64,000 nt of DNA. It comes from Pseudoflavitalea rhizosphaerae. Its GTDB lineage: Bacteria; Bacteroidota; Bacteroidia; Chitinophagales; Chitinophagaceae. A program made the translations under genes and the position numbers. Where the stretch lies: NCBI RefSeq assembly GCF_003991355.1, contig NZ_RCSU01000010.1, forward strand, positions 124,001-188,000. Direction: 5' to 3'. Positions 27,782 to 37,503 of the stretch are shown here, piece after piece. The notes below the pieces were generated by a model. The model saw only the letters and a list, made by a program, of their open reading frames with translations, was not told the DNA's origin and searched no databases. Numbering within the stretch: the first letter of the stretch is position 1; the number at the start of each line of letters is the position of its first letter.

Positions 27782-30109
27782 TTATTTCCTTTTTCTTCTG
27801 ATCAGCAGGATGGTGCTGGCCACCAGTACAATACCGGGGATCACCCACATCAATGAATACTTGATCCTCTTGGCTCCATTCTTGGTGAGCCCGATCTCAT
27901 TGTCTTTCGAAGGAGGCCTGCTCACATCTACAGGCACATTGCCATAAGACAACCAGTTGAACATTCCCGGGATCAGTGTGAAGTTGGAGGTCTGGAATCT
28001 TCTTGTTTGTGGACGCATGCCTCCGTTGCTGATGCAGTCTGCATCGCCGAGGATGATAATGCGTTGCTCTTTCGCTCCCACTTTTCTTGAAACAGCCATG
28101 CCAGTGATATGTTGTTTCACCACTTCACCCATTGCATTGTTCACGCGGGGTGAATCGTTCATGAAATCGATAGTCTCTTTTTCATTCCAGGTAGCGAAAG
28201 TATCGGGTACTGCATAGAGCTTGATGGAATCCGTACGAAGAATGGGTTCGATCTTGTATCCCCTATCGGCAGTCTGTACCAGGCTGGCTGCACCGGACAT
28301 ACCAACGAACAATCTTCTTTCATTGAGGAATTTGAAATGCTCATTAAGCGCGATGCCTTCAGTGGTTGGCCTGGTGAGTACGATATTGGCCAGCACTTCT
28401 TCCTTGGGTTGCACCAGCTGCCCCTGCATGGTACCTACACCAAATTGCGACAAGAGTGAATCCATCACAACATTACCAGGCTCGGTGGCAATGATCAGGT
28501 TGCCGCCTTTGGCGATATATTCATCCAGTTTGCGTTGCTGGGCGGCATCAAGACTGGTCTTGAGGTCGGCCAGTACGATCACATCCATTTCTTTGGGGAT
28601 CTCATTGTTGCCGCTTAGGTCGAGGGTTTCCACATCACAGCCCTGGTTGGTGAGCGCATAGCGGAAGGTTTTGGCGGAAGCGAAGAGCGAATAATCCTTG
28701 ATCTTGTCGCCGGTGATGATGCGCTCTCCATGTCCGCCGAGGAATCCGATCCTTGGCAGTTTCATCACCATGCGCTTGAATACTGAAGTCACTTCTGCTT
28801 CGCCGGGGAATTTAAGGAAGTCGTCATAAATACGGAGCCATGCTTTCTGACCATTCTCTCTTTCCACGAGGCGCACGAATGTGTTCCCTTCATCCGTGAG
28901 ATCGATTGTCTTCTTCAGTTCTGCGGGCGGCATGAAGATATCCACATCGAGGTCGCGCATATCCGCCACGGCTTTGGCTTGTTCGGCCAGTGTCATTTTA
29001 GGGAAGCGGTTTTCAACCCAGGGATTGTTGCTTGGAGTATCATAGTAGTATACATACTTCATTTTTGTTTCCGGCTTGAAGCGGATATACTGTTTGAATC
29101 GTTCGAGGTCTTCGTTCACTTTACTGGGGATGGCGTGATAATACTCGCGGTCCAACAGGTTCACGTAGGTAGTGATGGTGAGTCCTCCTTCGAGTTTACT
29201 CATCACATCCTGGCTTTTCGGCGTAAGCGTATTTCGTTTGGTGGCAGTAGTATCATAGTAGCCCATCAGCACTGGTCTGGAAGTAATATACCCGAGCAAT
29301 ACCGTTGCCAGCACCACGCCGCAGTATTTGCCCCACACTACCGAGAAAGACGCATGTGTTCGGTTGGCCTGTAGTTTGAGGATGCTCAGCATCAGGAACA
29401 TGCTCACTACAATGAAGAAGTAAAGCACATCTTCGCTATTGATGAGACCATTGATCATTTCTGTGGTGCGGCCTGAAATGCTCAGCCAGTACGTGAGATC
29501 GCGCACGAAAGCAATGTCCTGCCAAACCTTGTTCATATAGCTCAGTGTTGCCAGTACAACCAGGGTTCCAAGCGCTGCCACCACCTGGTAAGAAGTGAGT
29601 GAGCTCATGAAGAGGCCGATAGCCGAGTAAGCACACATCAGTAAATAGATGCCGAGCAATCCTGAGATGACATTGGGCAGGTCGAAATTCTCCACCGTTA
29701 TTCCACTGATGATGGTGTAGATGAACAAGGGGATCATCAGTATGAGACTGAAACCCATCATGGCTTTGAATTTGCCGAGGATGATCTGCGTGCTGGTAAC
29801 AGGTGAGGAATAAAGCAGTTTGATGGAGCCGCTGCTGAGCTCGCGGCTCATGAGACCCATGGTGAGCAGTGGCATGTAGAGGTAAAGGTATTCCTGCACC
29901 TTGTTGAGTAGTCCGAACTGACCGCCGAAAAGTCCGGCAGTGATGAATGAGTTACCGAAGCCGGTATCCTGCGCGCGTACTACACCCTGCAGCAGTTCAG
30001 CAAATGTCATTCCTGTCTGGAATGCAAATACGATCAGGATCATCCAGGCAATGGGTGAATAGAACAGGGTGAACAATTCTGCTTTCGCGATCTTTAAAAT
30101 CCGTCTCAT
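27782..30109 (-). CDS. ABC-2 permease fused to GldG-like domain (module B)
   Basis: A 775-residue homologue of 9502-11820 with the same order: permease helices (about 1-270), the linker GYITSRPVLMGYYDTTATKR, a large GldG-type extracytoplasmic domain (IIATEPGNVVMDSLLSQFGV), and a final helix with basic end LIRRKRK. Identity with module A is plain at both ends and weaker in the middle, which suggests the extracytoplasmic domain recognises something different in each system. It lies 21 bp after the ATPase gene. Confidence 0.82.
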   Translation of the reverse strand: MRRILKIAKAELFTLFYSPIAWMILIVFAFQTGMTFAELLQGVVRAQDTGFGNSFITAGLFGGQFGLLNKVQEYLYLYMPLLTMGLMSRELSSGSIKLLYSSPVTSTQIILGKFKAMMGFSLILMIPLFIYTIISGITVENFDLPNVISGLLGIYLLMCAYSAIGLFMSSLTSYQVVAALGTLVVLATLSYMNKVWQDIAFVRDLTYWLSISGRTTEMINGLINSEDVLYFFIVVSMFLMLSILKLQANRTHASFSVVWGKYCGVVLATVLLGYITSRPVLMGYYDTTATKRNTLTPKSQDVMSKLEGGLTITTYVNLLDREYYHAIPSKVNEDLERFKQYIRFKPETKMKYVYYYDTPSNNPWVENRFPKMTLAEQAKAVADMRDLDVDIFMPPAELKKTIDLTDEGNTFVRLVERENGQKAWLRIYDDFLKFPGEAEVTSVFKRMVMKLPRIGFLGGHGERIITGDKIKDYSLFASAKTFRYALTNQGCDVETLDLSGNNEIPKEMDVIVLADLKTSLDAAQQRKLDEYIAKGGNLIIATEPGNVVMDSLLSQFGVGTMQGQLVQPKEEVLANIVLTRPTTEGIALNEHFKFLNERRLFVGMSGAASLVQTADRGYKIEPILRTDSIKLYAVPDTFATWNEKETIDFMNDSPRVNNAMGEVVKQHITGMAVSRKVGAKEQRIIILGDADCISNGGMRPQTRRFQTSNFTLIPGMFNWLSYGNVPVDVSRPPSKDNEIGLTKNGAKRIKYSLMWVIPGIVLVASTILLIRRKRK

Positions 30110-30130
30110 TTATTTCTTTTTATCAGTTTT

Positions 30131-31060
30131 CTAATTTGGATTTTTCTTCGACAGGCTGGCGAACACAGCATCGAGTGAACTTTTTTCGATCATCATTTCC
30201 ATGAGGCCCCAGCCATTGTTCACGCTGGCAGCCGCGATTTTTTGCGCAGTACGTTTATCGCCATCATATCCCAGTCTGAATTTGTAAGAAGCCATTTGTT
30301 CTACAGACTTAACGCCATCGAGTTTCAGGAGCTCATCCTGCAGGGGTGGTATATCCAGGCTAAGGATAAGTGAATTGGGTTCGATGTAGTTGTCGAACAT
30401 CTCGATGGTGCCGGCAAACACGATCTTGCCTTCTTCGATCATCTTGATATCCTGGCAGGTTGCCTGAACTTCCGTGAGGATATGCGTGGAAAGCAAAACG
30501 GACCTGTCCTGCGAGATTTCCTTGATAAGGTTACGCACTTCCAGGATCTGGTTGGGATCGAGGCCATTGGTAGGTTCATCCAATACCACAAATTTGGGAT
30601 TGTGTACAATGGCCTGGGCGATGCCTACGCGTTGCTGGTAACCACCGGAGAGGTTGCGAAGCAGTCGGCCACGGAAATGCGCCACCCCGCATCTTTCTGC
30701 GGCAGCACCTACCATCTCTTTCACTTTGTGCTTATCGATCATGCGGAGATCGGCGCAGTAAGTGAGGTATTCTTCCACGGTAAAATCCAGGTGCAGCGGG
30801 AGTTTCTGGGGCATGAAGCCGATATTGCGCTTCGCCTCCACCGGTTTGTCTTTCAGGTTGATGCCATTGATGAACACATCTCCTTTGGTTTGCTTGAGCA
30901 CACCACAGATGATGTTCATGGTGGTAGACTTCCCTGCACCATTGGATCCCAGCAGACCTACAACGCCTTTATCGCGGATCTCGAAATTTATATCCCTGAT
31001 AGCCCACTGCGCGGTGTAGCGGTGACTCAGGTTTTCTACTTTAACAATGGGATTTTCCAT
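30131..31060 (-). CDS. GldA-like ABC transporter ATP-binding protein (module B)
   Basis: A 309-residue ATPase with Walker A GSNGAGKST (38-46), signature NLSGGYQQRVG (about 137-147), Walker B VVLDEPTNGLDP and LLSTHILTE. It aligns over its whole length with the ATPase at 11833-12756 (ENLSHRY near the start, NGLDPNQI in the middle). It is the first gene of the ABC-MutS cassette and is separated from the lipoprotein gene by 224 bp holding repeat copy D. Confidence 0.9.
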   Translation of the reverse strand: MENPIVKVENLSHRYTAQWAIRDINFEIRDKGVVGLLGSNGAGKSTTMNIICGVLKQTKGDVFINGINLKDKPVEAKRNIGFMPQKLPLHLDFTVEEYLTYCADLRMIDKHKVKEMVGAAAERCGVAHFRGRLLRNLSGGYQQRVGIAQAIVHNPKFVVLDEPTNGLDPNQILEVRNLIKEISQDRSVLLSTHILTEVQATCQDIKMIEEGKIVFAGTIEMFDNYIEPNSLILSLDIPPLQDELLKLDGVKSVEQMASYKFRLGYDGDKRTAQKIAAASVNNGWGLMEMMIEKSSLDAVFASLSKKNPN

Positions 31061-31128
31061 TCATTCAACTTTAGTTTTTGGGAAAAAGATGCCTGGGTAA
31101 GCTTTCGCTTACAATTTTTTATTTAAAG

Positions 31129-31256
31129 CGGAGTGCCGCCAGTCGCTCGCCTCCCGGCGAGTGACTTTTATTTGTTCGCCTCCGGCGAACACTGTGTCGC
31201 CGGAGGCGACGGAACAGTAGTCACTCGCCGGGAGGCGAGCGACTGGCAGCACTCCG
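31129..31256. repeat. Multi-hairpin repeat, copy D
   Basis: A 128-bp element, the same length as copy C. The 38-bp arms (31129-31166 and 31219-31256) are reverse complements with one mismatch. The arm hairpin is CTCGCC-TCCC-GGCGAG. The inner hairpins are TGTTCGCC/GGCGAACA and GTCGCC/GGCGAC. It stands at the same position as copy C, between the lipoprotein gene and the ABC ATPase gene of its module. Confidence 0.92.
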
Positions 31257-31284
31257 GCTCAATGTAACAGCCGGTGAATTGCAG

Positions 31285-32214
31285 TTAGTACGCAGCGTTG
31301 CCTATTGCACGCACATCGATACCATATTTTGTCTGAAAGTGATTCACGAGGATATCCCACTTCTCTTTGATCAGCGGATAAGTGAGATAAGAAGACATCT
31401 GTGCATCTGTACGCTGGGTCAGGTTAAAAATGAATGAGTTGATATCATTCGTTTTTGCGTTGGTCCAGGAATAGGCGCCGTTATGCCATTCAAAAGGAGC
31501 CTGCGTTACTGTATTGTAAGAGCTCGGCAGGAAACCCTTCTGACGGTAAGCCTCCACATTGGCAGGATTCAACGCGTTCAAAGGAGTTGTGGGCGCTGCC
31601 GCTGCATAGTTGCTCACATTGTAAAAGGCAGCAGGGATCTCAATGATATTATTGCCGAGGTAATAATTCCAGACTGCAGTAGTAATGGCATTCTTCTTTG
31701 TCAACTTCTGTGCGGGCGTCATTACAGCCAGTCCGGAGTTTGCGCCGGCAAATCCGATGGCTTTACCAGATACCTTGATGTCTGAATAGAGATATTCCAT
31801 ACCTGGCGGATAGCCGGTCCTGTATTGCCTGATACTATCGGCCAGGAATACCCGATAAGGGATGCCACCCTTCTTTTTGAATGCATCCGGCAGGAACTTC
31901 AGCCACACATCATCGAGGAAGTCGATCATCTGGCCTACATACTGCGGATGGGGAAGTACGGCTGTATCGATCCTGGAATTGCCCGTACTTGTGGCTTGTG
32001 TCCATTCGAAATCTTTCTGCGTGTATACATAAAGGAAATAGGAACCATAGGTATTGAAAAGCTGTTGGATCCTGTTGTTATCTGTTGTGGATGCATTGCC
32101 CTGGGGCAATACATAGTCTGGTTTTATTTCTACAGGCGGACCGATGGCTTTATCCTTTTTGCAGGAAGCGAAAAGCATGGCAGCAAGTGATCCGGCTATG
32201 AATATATTTTTCAT
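31285..32214 (-). CDS. Surface lipoprotein resembling Peptidase_Mx1 without the zinc motif
   Basis: A 309-residue lipoprotein (signal SLAAMLFASCKK). The opening of the mature part (NRIQQLFNTYGSYFLYVYTQ) and the middle segment on a line of hydrolase-like helices recall the putative zinc-binding metallopeptidase (Mx1) family that often follows SusD. The expected HExxH is absent: the matching stretch reads TTAVWNYYLGNNII. It is therefore probably a binding protein, not an enzyme. It starts 26 bp after the SusD gene of module B and is the last gene before repeat D. The family call is tentative. Confidence 0.5.
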   Translation of the reverse strand: MKNIFIAGSLAAMLFASCKKDKAIGPPVEIKPDYVLPQGNASTTDNNRIQQLFNTYGSYFLYVYTQKDFEWTQATSTGNSRIDTAVLPHPQYVGQMIDFLDDVWLKFLPDAFKKKGGIPYRVFLADSIRQYRTGYPPGMEYLYSDIKVSGKAIGFAGANSGLAVMTPAQKLTKKNAITTAVWNYYLGNNIIEIPAAFYNVSNYAAAAPTTPLNALNPANVEAYRQKGFLPSSYNTVTQAPFEWHNGAYSWTNAKTNDINSFIFNLTQRTDAQMSSYLTYPLIKEKWDILVNHFQTKYGIDVRAIGNAAY

Positions 32215-32240
32215 TTCGAATAATGTTAAGCGTTAGTAAA

Positions 32241-33659
32241 TCAATTACCTGGCCTTTCTCCCATTTGTGCGGAGGGGTTCTGTTCCAGCGCCGGATTACG
32301 GATCAGCAGGCTATTGGGGAAGGGCAACACGTACATAGGGTCCTTCTCTTTCAGTATGTAGGTCTGATCCGGTTGACCGGGCTCATGCCTGTATACATGG
32401 GAAATGGAAGGCATTCCGTAACGGCGGAGATCGAACCAGCGGAATAGTTCATAGCAGAATTCTTTTCTGCGTTCATCGCGGATAGCTTGCAGTAACAGTG
32501 ACTTGTCTGTAATATTCTCATCCGCATAGTTGGGGATGCGGTACCTGCGCAATGCGTTGAGATCATTCATTGCTTCGGTAAGCTTATTGAGCTGCACATT
32601 CGCCTCCGCCTTGTTAAGGGTAGCTTCGGAGGTACGGATGCTCTGCCTGAGATCAACGCCTGTAGCAAGTTTGGTAACCAGTACATAATTGGCATTTTGG
32701 TTACTCAGACCAAATCCATATTTACGGCGTGCATCGTTCTCATCGAACATACCCAGCAAATGATTGGAAGGGATATAGGTGGATTGATCAGGCTGTGTGC
32801 TGCCACCGTACAACCACTCCACTTCCGGGTTGGTATAATTGTGCAGGTAAGCGGCAGTGAGCTGCGTCATATCCCAGAGGCGGCTTCCCTGTTCGAAGGC
32901 TTTATCGGCCTCAGCTACACTACCTTCCCAGTTTTCCATAAAGAGATATACACGTGAAAGCAGGATATGAATGGCCGGCTGATTGATATGATAATCTGTG
33001 CGAACAACAGGCAGCGGATCCATCAGGCGGGCCGCTTCTTTGAGATCCCGCACGATCACGTCGTATACTTCCTTCACTGTAGCCCGCTTCGAGTATTGCT
33101 CATCGATAGTGGAGTTAAGCTTCAGCGGAACAGCCAGTCCATTGGGGTTGGCATTGTATGGATCTCCGTAAAGGTTCACGAGCCGCCAGTAATAGAGCGC
33201 ACGTACAGCCAATGCTTCCGCTTTTACCCGGTCGCGTTCCGCCTGTGTTCCGATGGCCTCATCGATATAATCTAGCACGGCATTACAACCTTTGATCCAG
33301 TTGTAGTAAGTAGCGTATCCGGTAGTACCAGGGTCCTGTGCTACAGGATCTCCCAATCCGTTGAAGTCAACAAATGATGGCTGCCAGGAAAAAGTTGGGT
33401 AATACATCCTGGCCGTGGAGCTTCCCACTGCCGATCCATTATCATAGGTGGAATTGAACTCCACATCATCATCCATGAAATACAGGAAGTCGGCAGGTTC
33501 CTGTGCAGGATAATAACCTGATCCCATGAGTAGTTCCCTGAAATCGACAGTTGTTTTCGGGATCACTTCGCTCTGCGATTTCTCTTCGAGGAATTTGGAA
33601 CAACTTCCGAAAAGCGTTGCTCCCAGTATGGCAGTTATATAGAAAAGTTTCTTTTTCAT
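32241..33659 (-). CDS. SusD/RagB-family outer-membrane lipoprotein (module B)
   Basis: A 472-residue SusD-like lipoprotein, signal ITAILGATLFGSC followed by SKFLEEKSQ. Typical segments are AEALAVRALYYWRLVNLYGDPY and the C-terminal RDERRKEFCYELFRWFDLRRYG. It is the ligand-binding partner of the SusC protein whose gene ends 19 bp upstream. Confidence 0.9.
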   Translation of the reverse strand: MKKKLFYITAILGATLFGSCSKFLEEKSQSEVIPKTTVDFRELLMGSGYYPAQEPADFLYFMDDDVEFNSTYDNGSAVGSSTARMYYPTFSWQPSFVDFNGLGDPVAQDPGTTGYATYYNWIKGCNAVLDYIDEAIGTQAERDRVKAEALAVRALYYWRLVNLYGDPYNANPNGLAVPLKLNSTIDEQYSKRATVKEVYDVIVRDLKEAARLMDPLPVVRTDYHINQPAIHILLSRVYLFMENWEGSVAEADKAFEQGSRLWDMTQLTAAYLHNYTNPEVEWLYGGSTQPDQSTYIPSNHLLGMFDENDARRKYGFGLSNQNANYVLVTKLATGVDLRQSIRTSEATLNKAEANVQLNKLTEAMNDLNALRRYRIPNYADENITDKSLLLQAIRDERRKEFCYELFRWFDLRRYGMPSISHVYRHEPGQPDQTYILKEKDPMYVLPFPNSLLIRNPALEQNPSAQMGERPGN

Positions 33660-33678
33660 TGTGATCGATCATTAATGT

Positions 33679-36600
33679 TTAGAGCGCCAGGTTAATTGAC
33701 AATGATGCAGTCCTTCTAGCAGGCCAGCCTCCGGTTTCAGGATCGTATCCATTCCACTTATCATCGAATGATACCAGGAAGGGATTAGCCAGACTGAAGC
33801 CTACATTCAAACGTTTTGAATGGATCTTCTTCACCAGGGACTGTGGCAGATCATATGCCAATGAAATCTGGCGGCAACGGATAAAATCAACATCAGCTAC
33901 ACGCAGGTCAGAATTATTGTACATTTCATAAGCTGAAATATTCACGGGAACAGTTGTAGGCAGGTTCACATAAAGCCTGTTCGGATTACCTGCAGGAACA
34001 GAAGGGATATTTGTGAAAGCCTCGTCTCCCGGCTGTTTCCAGCGATCATTCAGTAATCTCGGTACATTCTGTTCAGGTGTTGGCGCCCCACTGTTGTTGT
34101 AGAAAACAGGTAAGCGCTTTTGCGCTCCGAATGCCATGGCAAACTGTGCACTGAATGAAAAGCTCTTCCAGCGAACAGAAGTATTGAAACCTCCGCTGAA
34201 GTCCGGCTCCAGCTTACCGCTTTTCACCAGGTAGTCCAGGTCGTTGGCAGTAAGCTTGATATCCATTTTATTGAATTCGGGTCTTCCGGTAGAAGGATTC
34301 AATCCTTTATATGAATAGGAATAGAAAGTGGAATACGATTGTCCGTTCACAATGGCCTGGCCAGTGAGAAAATCAGCCCTGGTATTGATACGCTGGTTTT
34401 CCTTGAGTGTATTCCTGGCCAATCCTGTGTTCACAGAGAACTGCCAGGTGAAATCTTTGGTACGCACAGGCACCACGTTCACGATGAGGTCATATCCCTT
34501 GTTCTCCATCTCAGAACCGAACACTGTGGCGGAGTTCATACCATTCTCAACAGGCACTTCCCTGGATGCAAGAACATTGCTGGTCTTTTTGTAATAATTG
34601 AGTGTGGCATTCAGCCTGCCGCTGAGGAAAGAGAAATCAAGACCGAAATTCCAGGATTTCGTTTTTTCCCATCCCAGTTCCAGGTAAGGAAGTGATTTGA
34701 TGGAAAGCGTGTATTGTTTGAAGAGCGTACTCAAGCCACCATCCGTTGCGATGAGGTATGGACTTACAGCTTCCACAGTATTTCCCTGGTACCCATAAGA
34801 TGCAGAAAGGTCGAAACTGTTGAGCCAGTGGAGGCTACTGAGGAAAGGTTCGTTACCGATCCTCCATTTACCACCGATAGACCAGGTAGGCTGGAAACGT
34901 TTGTTCTTGTCCTGACCAAAACGGTTACTGGCGTCCAGGCGTGCATTCACGTTGAAGATATAGCGCTGGTCAAAAGCATATACACCTGAAAAATATTCAC
35001 TCAGGTAGTTGAGCTCGGTATTCACGATGGATGAATTCTGGCGCATGGCTTCATGAAGCGGCGTTGCAGTTCCGTTTCCATTGGACACCGGGGCTAAAGG
35101 AACGGGAGCGAACTGTTCTCCGCGGTAACGGAGGTAGCCATAACGGGTATTCGCACTTCCTTCCGTAATGGTAGACCTGGCTTCAGTTCCGAGCTGTGCA
35201 GTGACTGCGTGCTTATCATTGAACACCTTGTTGTACACAAGGCTGTTGCGCAATGTATAGCCCCTGTTGGTGCTCGACTGCAATTGCACCAGTCCTCCGA
35301 AAGGCAGTGCGCTGGCCAGCTCCTGTGGAGAGTTGCTCAACACAGAACCGAATTCGTACCCTCTGTGCTGCGTGATATAATAAGAAAGCTCAGTGGCATA
35401 CGACTTCACATCTGTAGCTGCGATATTGTAAGAGAAGAGGCCCTGGTACTGCAGGTCTTTCGTGATCTTCAATCTTGCATCAACGGTAGATGATAATGAT
35501 TTCGTATTGTTGTTATTATTTGTGTTGTTCAGCTCATTCTGGATATTGTAATTATAGAAGAATTTGCTTGGCAATGAATTACTGCTATTTCCTCTTTTGT
35601 AATGGTAGGCAAGTGTGCCATCATCATTGTACATGGGGATTGTTCGGGAAGTGTTGTAAGCGTACTCGAATGGATCTACTCCGTAAGCAAAACCGTCGGC
35701 TTCACGAACTGTTCCATTCAACAGGAGGTTGATGGTAAGTCTATCGTTGAAACGAGCGGTGGTATTGGATGTGGCGGAGAATGTCAGCAGGTCGTTACCG
35801 ATGGCTTCGCCTTTTTGTTGTTGTACATTGAAGGCTGTTCTGTTGCTGAGTTTTTCGGTACCGCCTGAAAGGCTGATACTATGGTTCTGGCTGAAAGCAT
35901 TACGGAAGAGAAGATCGAACCAGTCTGTATTCATCGATTCCATTTTCCTGTATTCTTTCTCGAGGGTAGCCTGATCGATCTCTTTGTTTTGGAGTTTTTG
36001 GATCAGACCTCCGTAACCGATTGGCAGTACTTCGTAAGTATAGCTGTCGCGGGCTTCATACACTTCTTTGGAGAACTGCATCAGTTCCTGTGAGTTCATG
36101 AGATCATACATGGAGTAACGTGGGCGTTGACCAACAGTGTAGCTGCCGGTGTAGTTCACGGCCATTTGTCCGGGCTTTGGCTTTTTGGTAGTGAGTACGA
36201 TCACACCATTGGCGGCCTGTGAACCATAGATAGCAGTTGCCGAGGCATCTTTCAATACCGTGATCGATTCAATGTCGTTAGGGTTGAGCCAGGAAATGGC
36301 ATTGGAAGCGATAAGCCTCAGCTCTCCCATATCACCGGCGAGAGAGCCGCTTCCATTGGGCATGGGGAGGGGATCGCGCTGGATCACACCATCCACCACC
36401 CAGAGCGGTTCCTGGTTACCGAGAATGGTGGAAGTGCCCCGCACCCTGATCTTTGGCGTGGAGCCTACTTGTCCGGAGGGTACAGTCACCAGCATACCGG
36501 GTACATGTCCCTGCAGCATCTGATCGATACTAACTTCACCCGCTACTTTGATCTTTTCCGGATCAACGGTGGTAACGGCGCCTACATATTTGTTTTTATC

Positions 36601-37362
36601 GATGGTCATGTAACCTGTGATCACCACATCATTCATTTTTGTTTCTCTCGACATCAATGTGATATCGATGATTACATTATTACCGGAGCTTACTTTGATA
36701 GAACCTTTGTTGAGCGCTGCGTTTGCAAGAACGGCAGTATATCCGTCATTTAGTTTACGGATGCTGATCTCCAGTGGTTCGTAGCCCAGCATGCTTACGA
36801 TGAGTACAGCATTTTCAGGGAGTGAGCTGAGACTGAAGTCACCTTTGGAGCCAGTTACTTTACCAACCGTCTGGCCTTTCAGGGAAATAGAAGCACCAAC
36901 AAGCGGTTCTCCATCTGAATTGCGTACCACACCTGAAACTTTTGCAGGAGGAATGAAAGCCGCTGCGATCACCGGATCAATGGTTACCGGGCTTGTTGTT
37001 TTACGGCTTAGTACGATGGTCTTTTCCTTGATCACATACGTGAGGTTCAGGTCGTTTGTGATGGAATCCAGCAGTGTGCGCAGTGGCATGTCGCGTACAG
37101 AAAGCGTGAAACCGTGAGCATCTTTGAATGCAATGGCATTGCTGAAGATCACGTAGCCCGTCTGCTGTTTGATAGTGGAAAAGAGTTTTTTCAGGGGGAT
37201 GTTCTTCCCTGATACGGTCACGGTTTGGGCGAGACCTGAAGCGTTGGCCTGTAAGATGGCCGCAGTCAGTAACAAAGTAGTCAATCTCATAACCAGCATG
37301 GTTTTTGTGCGCCGCCGGATTTCTTTGAACCTGTCCGGTAGCCAATAGCAGTTTTTTTGCAT
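33679..37362 (-). CDS. SusC/RagA TonB-linked outer-membrane protein with STN domain (module B)
   Basis: A 1227-residue TonB-dependent transporter. The start taken is ATG 37362 (MQKNCYWLPDRF), the usual beginning of this family, three codons inside the longest frame. The signal segment MLVMRLTTLLLTAAILQANA precedes an STN domain (VTVSGKNIPLKKLFSTIKQQ, about 50-110). Then come a CarboxypepD-like domain (VSGVVRNSDGEPLVGASISL), the plug (SITVLKDASATAIYGSQAANG) and the barrel ending ASLSINLAL. It lies downstream of a sigma/FecR pair on the same strand. Confidence 0.92.
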   Translation of the reverse strand: MQKNCYWLPDRFKEIRRRTKTMLVMRLTTLLLTAAILQANASGLAQTVTVSGKNIPLKKLFSTIKQQTGYVIFSNAIAFKDAHGFTLSVRDMPLRTLLDSITNDLNLTYVIKEKTIVLSRKTTSPVTIDPVIAAAFIPPAKVSGVVRNSDGEPLVGASISLKGQTVGKVTGSKGDFSLSSLPENAVLIVSMLGYEPLEISIRKLNDGYTAVLANAALNKGSIKVSSGNNVIIDITLMSRETKMNDVVITGYMTIDKNKYVGAVTTVDPEKIKVAGEVSIDQMLQGHVPGMLVTVPSGQVGSTPKIRVRGTSTILGNQEPLWVVDGVIQRDPLPMPNGSGSLAGDMGELRLIASNAISWLNPNDIESITVLKDASATAIYGSQAANGVIVLTTKKPKPGQMAVNYTGSYTVGQRPRYSMYDLMNSQELMQFSKEVYEARDSYTYEVLPIGYGGLIQKLQNKEIDQATLEKEYRKMESMNTDWFDLLFRNAFSQNHSISLSGGTEKLSNRTAFNVQQQKGEAIGNDLLTFSATSNTTARFNDRLTINLLLNGTVREADGFAYGVDPFEYAYNTSRTIPMYNDDGTLAYHYKRGNSSNSLPSKFFYNYNIQNELNNTNNNNNTKSLSSTVDARLKITKDLQYQGLFSYNIAATDVKSYATELSYYITQHRGYEFGSVLSNSPQELASALPFGGLVQLQSSTNRGYTLRNSLVYNKVFNDKHAVTAQLGTEARSTITEGSANTRYGYLRYRGEQFAPVPLAPVSNGNGTATPLHEAMRQNSSIVNTELNYLSEYFSGVYAFDQRYIFNVNARLDASNRFGQDKNKRFQPTWSIGGKWRIGNEPFLSSLHWLNSFDLSASYGYQGNTVEAVSPYLIATDGGLSTLFKQYTLSIKSLPYLELGWEKTKSWNFGLDFSFLSGRLNATLNYYKKTSNVLASREVPVENGMNSATVFGSEMENKGYDLIVNVVPVRTKDFTWQFSVNTGLARNTLKENQRINTRADFLTGQAIVNGQSYSTFYSYSYKGLNPSTGRPEFNKMDIKLTANDLDYLVKSGKLEPDFSGGFNTSVRWKSFSFSAQFAMAFGAQKRLPVFYNNSGAPTPEQNVPRLLNDRWKQPGDEAFTNIPSVPAGNPNRLYVNLPTTVPVNISAYEMYNNSDLRVADVDFIRCRQISLAYDLPQSLVKKIHSKRLNVGFSLANPFLVSFDDKWNGYDPETGGWPARRTASLSINLAL

Positions 37363-37431
37363 AAATTGCAAAGTGGTTTGGTTGTTAGTAAATGTGAATG
37401 CAAAGCCATTTATGACCGACTGAAATCATTT

Positions 37432-37462
37432 GCCGTCACGGATGCACCCGTGGCGGTTTTTT
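37432..37462 (+). terminator. Plus-strand terminator antisense to the FecR-SusC junction
   Basis: CCGTCACGG pairs with CCGTGGCGG (one U-G pair in plus-strand RNA) and is followed by six T and then ATT. On the minus strand the same position would be a C-A mismatch and there is no T run, so the signal works only for plus-strand transcription, although genes on both sides are on the minus strand. Confidence 0.55.
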
Positions 37463-37503
37463 ATTCAATCGGGTGATGAACTATTCGAATATGGGTAAGG
37501 TTT

